In this document: one piece after another, positions 13,701-64,000 of the stretch
How positions within the stretch are numbered: position 1 is the stretch's first letter
Layout: the number at the start of each line of letters is the position of its first letter
NCBI GenBank assembly: GCA_030544235.1
Contig: CM060466.1
Coordinates: 21,427,075-21,491,074 of the forward strand
Source: Lepturacanthus savala
Lineage: Eukaryota > Chordata > Actinopteri > Scombriformes > Trichiuridae
DNA length: 64,000 bases
Reading direction: 5' to 3'
Translations under genes and position numbers: made by a program
Notes under the pieces: generated by a model
The model's input: the letters and a program-made list of their open reading frames with translations, nothing else
Told to the model about the DNA's origin: nothing
Databases searched by the model: none

Positions 13701-16095
13701 TTATCACATCTGCAGAGGTGATAAATGCGAGCAAAGGCTGCTTCCAACAGCTGGAAATTAATTTGCTGAGACTCTTTATTACAATGATGCATTGCAAGAA
13801 AAGGTCTCTCGAACCTTTTTGGGAGCACAGAGGCCGGATCAGTCTGTCCTCACAGGAGGCATCAGCACTCCGGACGCTGGGATGAGATCCTGGGTGGTGG
13901 TGTGGTTTCTACCTTCCTGCTTAGAGAGGACATAGATATTCAGATATCTCAGAGCTGAAGTATTGATTGTTTTACCTTTTACCCCTTTAAGAGCACATCT
14001 CTGATCTTATTTTCACCTTTTACTAATATTTATTTTCATATCAAACTTCAATCACAATTTCTTCCTGTTATAAAAAAAATAACACGTGACACTCTGGTCA
14101 GCCCGACCAGAGCTGTTTCAACCAATAGAATCATTGCATCCACCTGTCAATCAAGGTGAATGGTACTGTATGAACAATAGCCTTTGCTCAATTAATCCTG
14201 CACATGTTAGGCTACGCCCACTTTTCATTTGTCCAATCAAATTCCTCTCCATCTTATATCCCGCCTGTATAAGAGTCATAATACGGAAGTTACCCTCAAA
14301 ATGCTGTTTCAGGTGAACTTTAACCTCTTAAGACACGCTGTACCGTGAGTGGTACAGGAGGAGCGGCGGGGGGTAATTTACGGCAATACTATGCTTCAGT
14401 TGTTGGTTTCTATGCGCAAATGATGCAACAATTATGATCTTGAAGATGTTTTGCATCGATTGACTCCATGCAAGAGCCAATGGAAGCATGAGGTCAGGAG
14501 ATAGCCGACCAATAACCAATGAGGACCGACTACGAAAGTTTAACCATCTCCTTTGGTTTGATGGAAAGCAGTGCAACCCAATGGAATTTTCCTATGATGA
14601 CAGTGTCCAAATCTGATAGCCAATAGCCGGGGTTTAGAATGGCATGTGCAAACTGTGTTACTTACAACTTAAGAACACCATTTTCTCAAATAAGAAGAAA
14701 AAGGGAGTGCGTCTTAAGAGGTTAATAATTCAATTTGAATAAAAGTTTGAATTCAACCACTTTATCAATGTCCTCACCGTCTGCGTTCATTTTCTCGCTC
14801 CACGTCTTTTCAACCACACACCTGTTGCTGAATGATCGGCAGTTTGCATCATCGGGGGAGATGAAGGGCTGTTTATGAGCCGGGGAAGCGGCACGTCTCG
14901 GGGTCTCTGTGCTGTCATGGCGGTTTGCATTTTAATACACTTAAGTGAAACTATCGCTACATATTGGTTTATCACCCAGGCCTGTTGTTTGGATAGTGGC
15001 CTCGGGTGGAACAAGAACCGGTCTGCTTTGGAAGAAATAAGAGGCCTCAGAGATTCTTCAATGTGGTTGTTACTCTTCACTGACACAGCGAGAAGCTGAT
15101 GCAGCAAATTTAAGCAAAGAGCGAGTCCTTGTTAAAATGATGAAAATAGCTACACTACTGTTCAAAAGTTTGGGGTTACTTAGAAATGTCCTTATTTTTG
15201 AAAGAAAATCACTACTTTTTTGAAAGAAGATAACTTTAAACTAATCAGAAATACACTCTATACATTGCTAATGTGGTAAATGACTATTCTAGCTGCAAAT
15301 GTCTGGTTTTTGGCATAATATCTACATAGGTGTATAGAGGCCCATTTCCAGCAGCTATCACTCCAGTGTTCTAATCTGTTAGCTCATTGCATGTGTCAAT
15401 GTCTTGGCTATATTTTCTATTTGTTTTACAACTCATGGCAGTTAAATAAAAGTCTGACTTTTCATGGAAAACACAAAATTGTCTGGGTGACCCCAAACCT
15501 TTGAATGGCAGCGTAGACTGGTGCAGGAGGTTAGTTGACCTATCATATCTTATTTTATTACGAGACAAAACTATCCGATGAGAGAAATTTTAGTGGAAAG
15601 GAAAAGAAAACTACCCCCGTAGTATTTTGCCAACTGTGGTAAGACATGTAGCATGAAGCAGACCTCACCAGTGGACAGATTGGATGTGTTTAGGTGTTTT
15701 AAATCCAAGCCCAAGGTGTTGAACTGAAATCTCACAGGTGTCATCTCCCCCTTCCCCCCCCCGCAGCCGTCCAGGTGCACATCCTGAAGGCGGACAAGGC
15801 CGGCGAGTGGTGGAAGTTCACCGTGAACATCATCTCCGTGTACAAGCAGGGCGAAAGCCGCATCCGCCGCGGGGACCAGTTCCTGTGGGTGCGCGCCAAG
15901 GACGTGGCCTGCAAGTGTCCCAAGATCAAGCCTGAGAAGAAGTACCTGCTGCTGGGGAACGACGAGGACTCCCCCGGCCAGAGCGGCGTGGTGGCCGACA
16001 AAGGCAGCCTGGTCATCCAGTGGAGGGACACGTGGGCGCGCAGGCTCAGGAAGTTCCAGCAGCGGGAGAAGAAAGGCAAGTGCAAGAAGCCGTAG
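7660..16095 (+). CDS. ntn1: Netrin-1, C-terminal part (two last coding exons, join 7660-7734 and 15767-16095)
   Basis: Netrin-1 is a secreted laminin-related guidance cue that binds DCC/neogenin and UNC5 receptors. Only its C-terminal NTR (netrin-like, C345C) domain is in the window. The joined exons read from [15 protein letters not shown] through [27 protein letters not shown] and [18 protein letters not shown] to a basic KGKCKKP end, about 133 residues, closely matching vertebrate netrin-1 and less like other netrins as I recall them. The intron splits an Ala codon (G|CC) with a good acceptor and a GTGAGT donor. Laminin-N and EGF-like exons lie upstream of the window. Teleosts usually keep two copies (ntn1a and ntn1b); which one this is cannot be decided here. 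The gene converges on stx8 downstream. Confidence 0.95.
8231..8722. mobile_element. Inverted-repeat DNA transposon, non-autonomous
   Basis: Terminal inverted repeats TAAGAGACCACTGCA and its inverse bound about 490 bases without coding capacity. I recognise the sequence as a common teleost family. It lies in the last ntn1 intron. Confidence 0.75.
10060..10400. repeat. Degenerate tandem duplication
   Basis: Two imperfect copies about 185 bases apart share ordered blocks: ATAAAC-ACCTA-CAAG, then AACAACAGCC versus AACCGCAGCC, TGAGCACAG, and CTGTTAGC. Copy one starts near 10076, copy two near 10261. Confidence 0.5.
10860..11590. mobile_element. Older teleost dispersed element interrupted by a hAT-like insert
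   Basis: Flanking parts (10860-11078 and 11393-11590) look like the two halves of one common fish repeat, with motifs such as AAGTACAATATTTCCCTCTG-like and ACTCAAGTTAAGTACAAGTA. The family assignment is from memory. Confidence 0.5.
11079..11392. mobile_element. Short hAT-like element
   Basis: The ends read CACTGGTTTTCAACC and, inverted, CAGTGGTTTCCAAC, the classic hAT/Charlie-type terminus. It is 314 bases with no transposase. No clear 8-base target duplication remains. Confidence 0.6.
13699..13726. repeat. 28-base near-perfect palindrome with GATA motifs
   Basis: Nine-base arms ATTTATCAC and GTGATAAAT flank a palindromic TCTGCAGA core, with one mismatched pair. Each arm carries a GATAA/TTATC motif. 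It could bind paired factors, but function is unproven. Confidence 0.6.
14324..14721. mobile_element. piggyBac-like element with perfect TTAA duplication
   Basis: TTAA at 14320-14323 and 14722-14725 flanks inverted termini CCTCTTAAGAC and GTCTTAAGAGG, 11 of 11 bases complementary. It is 398 bases, non-coding, in the last ntn1 intron. Confidence 0.75.
15153..15513. mobile_element. Internally deleted Tc1-like element
   Basis: TA at 15151-15152 and 15514-15515 flanks ends containing TTCAAAAGTTTGGGGT and the inverse of ATTCAAAGGTTTGGGGT. Its 361 bases match, as I recall, a widespread fish Tc1-like family that has lost its transposase. It lies 250 bases before the last ntn1 exon. Confidence 0.8.
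15767..16095 (+). CDS. ntn1: ntn1 terminal coding exon (rest of NTR domain and stop)
   Basis: The exon opens after a C-rich tract and CAG acceptor at 15761-15766 and ends in TAG at 16093-16095. It encodes 108 residues: [20 protein letters not shown], a central ACKCPKIKP cysteine motif, [14 protein letters not shown], then [20 protein letters not shown] and a CKKP end. The highly basic tail is typical of netrin-1 and is thought to bind heparan sulfate and matrix. Third codon positions are almost all G or C, in sharp contrast to the AT-rich introns and to the preceding exon. Length and phase agree with the vertebrate family. Confidence 0.97.
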
Positions 16096-17173
16096 GCGGG
16101 GGGGAAAAAAAAAAAGACGGAGAGAGGGAGAGGAATTCGAGAAGAAAAGCTGAAAGAAAAAAAAAAAGAATGAAAGAGAGACAGAGACGGGAGACTATGG
16201 ACAGAGAAGAGACTGTTTGTGTCGCTGCTTTTTTTGTGTAGAAGCATGAAGAGAATTATTTAGGATGATTTTTTTTTTTTTTTAGTGAACTTTTTGTTGA
16301 AGGAGCTCACCTTGCAGATTTGGTTTTTATGGTTTATTTTACTTCGAGATTTGTCTCTCTTGTGGATTTGCCGAATTTGCACCTATTACCAGTATATAAA
16401 GTTATTTGTGTTCTTTTTTTTATCTCAATATGAAATCATTATATTTTATGTTTGAATTTTTATGGACGTTTTCTGCCGGTGCAAGAATGACACAGAAAAA
16501 AAAAGCCACTTAATTACCACTGCAATTTTGCCTCTGCATGGTTTTCATTGTTGTATCCGTAGCTGAGAAGCGAGCTTGTTTCATCAAAACGTCTTCACTG
16601 ATCTGACTGACGTAGTAATTGTTCCTCCATTCTGAAATTGTGCCATAAAAAGGAATGTTTTCTAAGCCACAGAAACGCACATTAGAAGAAAGTTAAAGAG
16701 GCCTCTCTCATTCACACACGTGGGTATATCTGCAACTCAAGAAACAAGAAACAAACTTTTTTTTTGTTTTTTAGCAATTAGGACTCTTACAAAGTTAGAA
16801 TATACAATGACAGAATAGAACCAAGGATAAAAACAGTAATGACTAATGAGCATATTGTTGCTGCTCTAGTTGCCCTTTCAGATCTCACTGGCTAAAGTTT
16901 GGTGTTTTGATATTTGTATGAACCTGCATGTGAAAGTTCTCATTTGAGACGGTAATGTTCATTCCCTAACCTGTGCTGCTGATGGTACTAATGGTAATTT
17001 CACTTTAATTTTTTTTTTGTGTGTGTGTGAGAGGGTGACAAAACGCATTTCAAATCACTGATTTAATTGTCAGTGCTTACAGTAACTGTGACTTTTCTTT
17101 TACTTTTATCTCACAACTCCAACAGGAGTTTTAACAACCAACTTACAGAAAACCGGACAAGTGGCCATTAATC

Positions 17174-17175
<2 letters not shown>

Positions 17176-17259
<84 letters not shown>

Positions 17260-17348
17260 CATACATACATACATACATACATACATACATACATACATAC
17301 ATACATACATACATACATACATACATACATACATACATACATACATAC
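17176..17348. repeat. Compound (TA)n-(CATA)n microsatellite in ntn1 3' UTR
   Basis: About 40 TA units run directly into about 23 ACAT units. It would be transcribed in the ntn1 mRNA if the distal polyadenylation site is used. Confidence 0.97.
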
Positions 17349-17762
17349 ACACTATAAATATATTCACAAAATCATGATTTATTCTTGGGTAGAGCAAATA
17401 GAAATATGTTATAATAATAATAAGGGTTCTGAACTGGCTGCAAAATAATATGTTGAATGTTTGTTTTTTTTAATATTGTTTTTAATTTCACCTACATTCT
17501 AGTGACAATATCACACTTATTCCACCACGAAATGATTCGAGCTGCCCCCTGGAAGGTCATTGCAGAGTGGATACAATATTCAGGTTGTGCGGGTGCAACT
17601 GACAGAGATGCATGTTATTTCACAAGTGCAACAAATGCAATGACAGAAACGTAATTCTTCATACCAGCTCATGAAAAAATGTAAGTGTATCTGTCAAAAA
17701 ATGTGTATGAAAAAGACAAAGGCAAAAAAAAAAAAGGTGTTGTTTTCATGCAGGACGAGAGT

Positions 17763-18105
17763 CAGTCAGTCAGTCATTTTCTATACCTGCTTATTCCTCA
17801 TTAGGGTCGCAGGGGTCTGCTGGAGCCTATCCCAGCGCGTTACGGCGAGAGGCAGGGATACACCCCAGATGGTCGCCAGCCTATCATGGGGCACACACAC
17901 CATTCACTCACACACTCACACCTACGGGCAATTTAGAGTTGCCAATTAACCTGAGCATGTTTTTGGACTGTGGGAGGAAGCCGGAGTACCCGGTGAAAAC
18001 CCACGCAGACACGGGGAGAACATGCAAACTCCACAAAGGTCCCAGACCCAGGACCAAGGAGGTCTTGAACCTGCGACCTTCTTGCTGTGAGGCAACAGCG
18101 CTAAC
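17763..18105 (-). mobile_element. Retroposon-like insertion with 12-base target duplication
   Basis: The 12 bases CAGGACGAGAGT occur at 17751-17762 and again at 18106-18117. The element contains a widespread teleost sequence (GCATGTTTTTGGACTGTGGG, AACATGCAAACTCCAC). It has a short (CAGT)n array at the 17763 side that looks like the simple-repeat 3' tail of a non-LTR element inserted on the - strand. Confidence 0.75.
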
Positions 18106-18844
18106 CAGGACGAGAGTACGACATTCAATTCAGTTTAATCGACTCAGATTACAGGAAGCAAAAAGAATAATAGCAAATTACTGACCTTACGTGACAGACA
18201 TGCATCCGTCATTTGCAGAAAATGCTCAACAATTTACTGATGTTTTTTTTTTCTTTTTCTTTTTTTTTTTAAATCCACCTCGCACTTGTTTTCATCTAAG
18301 AATAAATCGGGGATCATTTGAACAGGCCCCCTGAAACCCTTCCAGAAGATTATGTGTTAGAATTCCCACTGTGAGATTGCAGATAAATTACCTTTATAAC
18401 AGTCCACACACTTTTGGCAACACAATGGACGACTGTACGTCCACAAAAGGGACACTGTGCGACCAGTCCAGAAGCCGCGCTCTCCCATTGGCCTGTCACC
18501 TTCATTCGCTACACTCCAACACTCGCTGAGGCAGGAATGGGGGGAGAAATCGCAATCACTCTGATGCTGCTTGATTCAAACCACATTGTCCGTTTATTTG
18601 TATGCGGTTCGGCTTGGATTTCTCCGAGGAATGCGTGATATAATAAAAAAAAAAAAAAAACACACACACAGCTCAGGTTTGTAAAAGGCTGCGGTGCATC
18701 TGATTTATAATAAACTGTGGTTTTTCTTTCAAGTGTGTCCCAAAACACTTAGCAACACTTTTGATGTTGCTGGTATTTGTTGTCTCACAAAAAAAAAAAA
18801 AAATCACAGCACCTGTTAAACTGTTTCCCGGCACAGGTAACTGT

Positions 18845-18882
<38 letters not shown>

Positions 18883-19681
18883 TTTAAGACACAAGGTTTT
18901 AATCCAACGGCGTCTCTGCTTCCTTTGTGTTAAGCTGTAATATTTGTTCTACCACTTCTCAGATATCCTTTAATTTGTCTGGAAAGTTTCTGAATGAACT
19001 AAAACGTCTCTTAGATAACGACAGATTGGAAACCATAGAAATTACCTAGACTCAGCTGTTTGATACAAAGAAAAGATGATCTTGTTGCTGATCTGACTTC
19101 TCAGTATTTGCATTTAAGGTGTGATGACGTGCCCGTTTTTCTCTGTACGACTGATCAGATGATTGTGATGTTACTCCTCCAACAAAGACAAAATGTACTG
19201 ATGATGACAGCAGTATATTTACATGTTCCTGCTTTTTATTGTTAATCCTACAAAATAATGAGTTTTTTTTTTCTTTTTGGCACAATGTAATCTGTAATCA
19301 CACGTTCTGTATTCTCTGTAGCCTCATGCTGTAAATTTTAGATCCGTCTCCTGAGCAATGGTTTGACAAACTTCCTGATGAAACGCTACACACACACAAA
19401 CCTGTCAAAGCATTGCTTTGTGTTCATACTATGAATTGTAAATGTTGTTTAGTTGTCACCACTGCAAATACTCTTGCGGTGTTGTTTTACAATGCGTACT
19501 AATATATTATGGTTATTATATATGAATATATTTAATGACACAAGACATTGTGGATTTTATTGTCTTTTTCAACTTTTTTTTGTACTTTGTTTGTGGTTGT
19601 TTAGAGCGTTGCCATTAAAGAAGGAAATAATAACTACTGAACATACCAACCTGGTAGAACTAAATTCAGATTTTCAGTTGA

Positions 19682-19687
19682 AATAAA
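19682..19687 (+). terminator. ntn1: Probable distal polyadenylation signal of ntn1
   Basis: A canonical AATAAA is followed, 25 to 45 bases on, by a T/G-rich stretch (TTGCCTCTGTTTGC), the usual downstream element. It is the last good + strand signal before sequence assigned to the opposing stx8 gene. Confidence 0.6.
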
Positions 19688-19706
19688 CTCTTGTTACATT
19701 AAAACG

Positions 19707-20040
19707 TGATTTGCCTCTGTTTGCTTTGAATAATTGATTTCCATTTATTAAGTTATTCATTTAATACCAAGGCTTATAGTCAGTTTTCTCCACTAAAATA
19801 TGGGTATTAAACTCAGGGCACCATGTGCTGGCTGTCACTTACAAAAAAAAAGAATTACTAGTACACTAGACAATTGAATAAAATGCAGATTTCACAATGG
19901 AAGTATAGAAGTTGCCCCAGTGAATTGAAGCTCCACCCCGGCTAAATATCACATTGCAAAACACTTCAATTCTCCAGAGTTGAGCCCCGAGCATAAACAC
20001 AGATACACAGGAGTCCAGGGACTATGAACTGAAAATGTCA
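19707..20040. other. Intergenic gap between convergent ntn1 and stx8
   Basis: About 330 bases separate the likely ntn1 end from the most distal candidate stx8 polyadenylation signal (AATAAA on the - strand at 20041-20046). I see no gene or clear repeat here. If stx8 ends earlier (near 20905) the gap is about 1.2 kb. Confidence 0.5.
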
Positions 20041-20046
20041 TTTATT
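20041..20046 (-). terminator. stx8: Candidate distal polyadenylation signal of stx8
   Basis: AATAAA on the - strand would give a 3' UTR of about 1.25 kb that includes the whole inverted-repeat element at 20393-20916. Transcript data are needed to choose between this and the proximal site. Confidence 0.35.
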
Positions 20047-20392
20047 AGAAATTTCATGATGAATTGATTTACAAGGAAGGAAAACAGCCACGGAACTAAC
20101 AGTCAAGATGTTTGTTTTGGCCCAAAGCTTTTCTATAAACATTATAAAACCCCATGACAGATGATAACATTACAGCTGCTACAGTATTGCATGGGTAAAC
20201 AGAAGTGTGAATATTGCAAAGCTTGTGGAATTACTGTACCCAGTGCATACCTCGGCTCACTCCATAGACTTATTAAAGGAAAGCTCCTGCTATTTGCAGG
20301 AGGCCCTACAGTTAGTTTAACATTAGGCAAATACCATGCTAATAATATTTTCCAAAATGCCTATGAACCTGCAAATGTAAGTTTGATACACA

Positions 20393-20916
20393 CAGTACAG
20401 GCCAAAAGTTTGGACACACCTTCTCATTCAATGTGTTTTCTTTATTTTCATGACTATTTACATTGTAGATTCTCACTGAAGGCATCAAAATTATGAATGA
20501 ACACGTGTTATGAGTTATGAACTTAACAAAAAAGGTGAAATAACTGAAAACATATTTTATATTCTAATTTCTTCAAAATAGCCACCCTTTGCTCTGATTG
20601 ATAAAGCAAGAAATTCCACTAACACTAACACACCTATGGAGTGAAAACCATTTCACTACCTTAAATGGTAGCTCATCAAGAGAATGCCAAGAGTGTGCAA
20701 AGCAGTAATCAGAGCAAAGGGTGGCTATTTTAAATAAACTAGAATATAAAACATGTTTTCAGTTATTTCACCTTTTTTTGTTAAGTACATAACACCATAA
20801 ACATGTGTTCATTCATAGTTTTGATGCCTTCAGTGAGAATCTACAATGTAAAGAGTTATAAAAATAAAGAAAACACATTGAATGAGAAGATGTGTCCAAA
20901 CTTTTGGCCTGTACTG
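20393..20916. mobile_element. Long inverted-repeat (foldback) Tc1-like element in stx8 3' flank
   Basis: The two arms, about 20393-20599 and 20707-20916, are nearly perfect reverse complements over roughly 207 bases, with a loop of about 107 bases. The termini read CAGTACAGGCCAAAAGTTTG and its inverse. I recognise the sequence as a very common teleost non-autonomous Tc1/mariner-like family. It has no transposase. Confidence 0.85.
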
Positions 20917-20919
20917 TAA

Positions 20920-20925
20920 TTTATT
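20920..20925 (-). terminator. stx8: Candidate proximal polyadenylation signal of stx8
   Basis: AATAAA on the - strand lies about 355 bases after the stop and directly beside an inverted-repeat element, so cleavage would fall in the first arm of that element. Another AATAAA lies inside the element near 20439, and a distal one is at 20041-20046. Confidence 0.45.
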
Positions 20926-21279
20926 GACTGAGGTATACATTTAAACAGCTATTAAACAGGACAAATTGTACCTAAATGTTACATTATTTTTGCAACACAA
21001 TTCCCCAAGTGGCAATTTTTTCTGAACCGTATCAAGCTGATAAAAGCACCAAAGTCTTCATTTCACATTGCTGGCTCAAAGGTCACTGACACAGTGACTT
21101 TTGTGTGTGATGAGTAATATTAAGAGAATAAAACCAGAGGAGAGAAGGTGTTCCATTGTGTGTCTGTGGGTGCAAACACCACCTACTCCCCTCCCCCTCA
21201 CCCACCAACCTCCGAACAATAACTGTAACAGAAATCCAAACCAGGTCCATGAGCAGCGCTCCTTCAGCCGTCCTCTCAG

Positions 21280-63524
<42,245 letters not shown>

Positions 63525-63720
63525 TGTGACAAAGTTCGCTTTGAAGACAGCAAAACTTAGTTGGAACCATCCGACTGCAATAATCACCGGCGAACTGTTT
63601 CTTGTTTGGATGTGACGTCAGTACGGTAAATTACGAGGGACAATCTACATCAGGACCGCCGGTTTCAAGTTCGCGGCGAAGCAGTAAAAACAACAGAAAC
63701 ACAAGGGGACAATGGACAAA
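63525..63720 (-). promoter_or_regulatory. stx8: Probable stx8 5' UTR and promoter with a CRE
   Basis: This CpG-containing stretch lies just upstream of the stx8 ATG. A perfect palindromic cAMP response element, TGACGTCA, is at 63613-63620, about 90 bases from the ATG. CpG dinucleotides cluster near 63655-63685 and no TATA box is obvious, as usual for housekeeping trafficking genes. The transcription start is not determined. A divergent gene beyond 64000 could share it. Confidence 0.5.
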
Positions 63721-64000
63721 CAATTGAGTTTTTTTTTGTTCAATACCTTCAGGCATTGAAGTGAGTGTAGAAATAGAAACTGGTGCGTTTGCATTCCCAC
63801 ATGCACTCTTCCTCTCAAAAAATATATATATAGTTATAGAAATTATACACTTTTGCTTGGTTTTATTTGAGGTTATGGTATCCCTAACGAGACCAAACGT
63901 CATCTCAATGCATCTCCTCTCCTGTCAAGCTTCTCCCTGGAGCTCTAGAATGAACAAGCTGTTATGTGTCTGCCTCAGTAATATTAATAAACGTATACTC
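63721..64000. other. Sequence upstream of stx8
   Basis: No exon is recognised. In mammals a gene for CFAP52 lies head to head with STX8, but no matching start is visible on the + strand here. From about 63840 the sequence resembles a dispersed repeat also present near 32005-32190. Confidence 0.4.

Larger units (their letters stand above)
7735..15766 (+). other. ntn1: ntn1 last intron (8032 bases)
   Basis: The donor GTGAGT and acceptor CCGCAG bound this intron, which splits the NTR domain after KKDY. It carries several short DNA transposons (8231-8722, 11079-11392 nested in an older element, 14324-14721, 15153-15513), a degenerate tandem duplication near 10060-10400 and a GATA-containing palindrome at 13699-13726. 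The stretches 8730-10050 and 11760-14080 show no gene or clear repeat to me and may hold regulatory sequence. That cannot be judged without cross-species alignment. Confidence 0.85.
16096..19706 (+). other. ntn1: ntn1 3' UTR (inferred)
   Basis: From the TAG stop to the last polyadenylation signal there are about 3.6 kb without exons. Netrin-1 mRNAs are known for long 3' UTRs. Earlier AATAAA hexamers occur (for example near 18300 and 18714), so shorter forms are possible. The UTR contains a compound (TA)n/(CATA)n microsatellite at 17176-17348, a retroposon-like insertion at 17763-18105 and A-runs at 18646-18660 and 18848-18879. The end position is inferred from signals only. Confidence 0.65.

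Noticed and set aside
15741..16247. 168-codon - strand open frame
   Set aside because: It is the antisense shadow of the GC-rich last ntn1 exon.
63700..63800. Start of a divergent CFAP52-like gene
   Set aside because: The + strand ATG at 63711 reads into a poly-Phe frame unlike that protein; no first exon can be supported.

Overview
This is vertebrate nuclear DNA, almost certainly from a ray-finned (teleost) fish. The signs are long AT-rich non-coding stretches, spliced genes with GT-AG introns, many long (CA)n and (TA)n microsatellites, and short inverted-repeat DNA transposons of kinds familiar from teleost genomes. Nothing looks bacterial or plasmid-like; the many short open frames are microsatellite or intron noise.

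Two protein-coding genes are supported, and they converge tail to tail. On the + strand are the last two coding exons of netrin-1 (ntn1) at 7660-7734 and 15767-16095. They encode the C-terminal netrin (NTR) domain of a secreted axon-guidance cue. A long 3' UTR of about 3.6 kb follows, with a final AATAAA at 19682-19687. Positions 1-7659 are upstream ntn1 intron; earlier exons lie outside the window.

On the - strand is a complete coding sequence for syntaxin 8 (stx8), an endosomal Qc-SNARE. It has eight coding exons between 63524 (ATG) and 21280 (stop), which join to a 238-residue protein with all splice phases consistent. One intron is 27.1 kb (30513-57635). The 270-base intron 3 (62453-62722) carries textbook minor-spliceosome (U12-type) signals. 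ntn1 and stx8 are also convergent neighbours in mammals, which supports both calls.

The rest is intron, UTR and intergenic sequence filled with repeats. Among these are three TTAA-flanked piggyBac-like elements, a 1340-base hAT-like element with an 8-base target duplication, a hAT remnant with a BED-finger relic, Tc1-like short elements, and a retroposon with a 12-base target duplication inside the ntn1 3' UTR. A long inverted-repeat element sits just past the stx8 stop, where it may form a hairpin in the transcript or affect where it ends. No novel multi-gene system was found. The most interesting points are the U12 intron, the transposon-shaped 3' ends of both genes, and an unexplained stop-poor region at 52479-53602.
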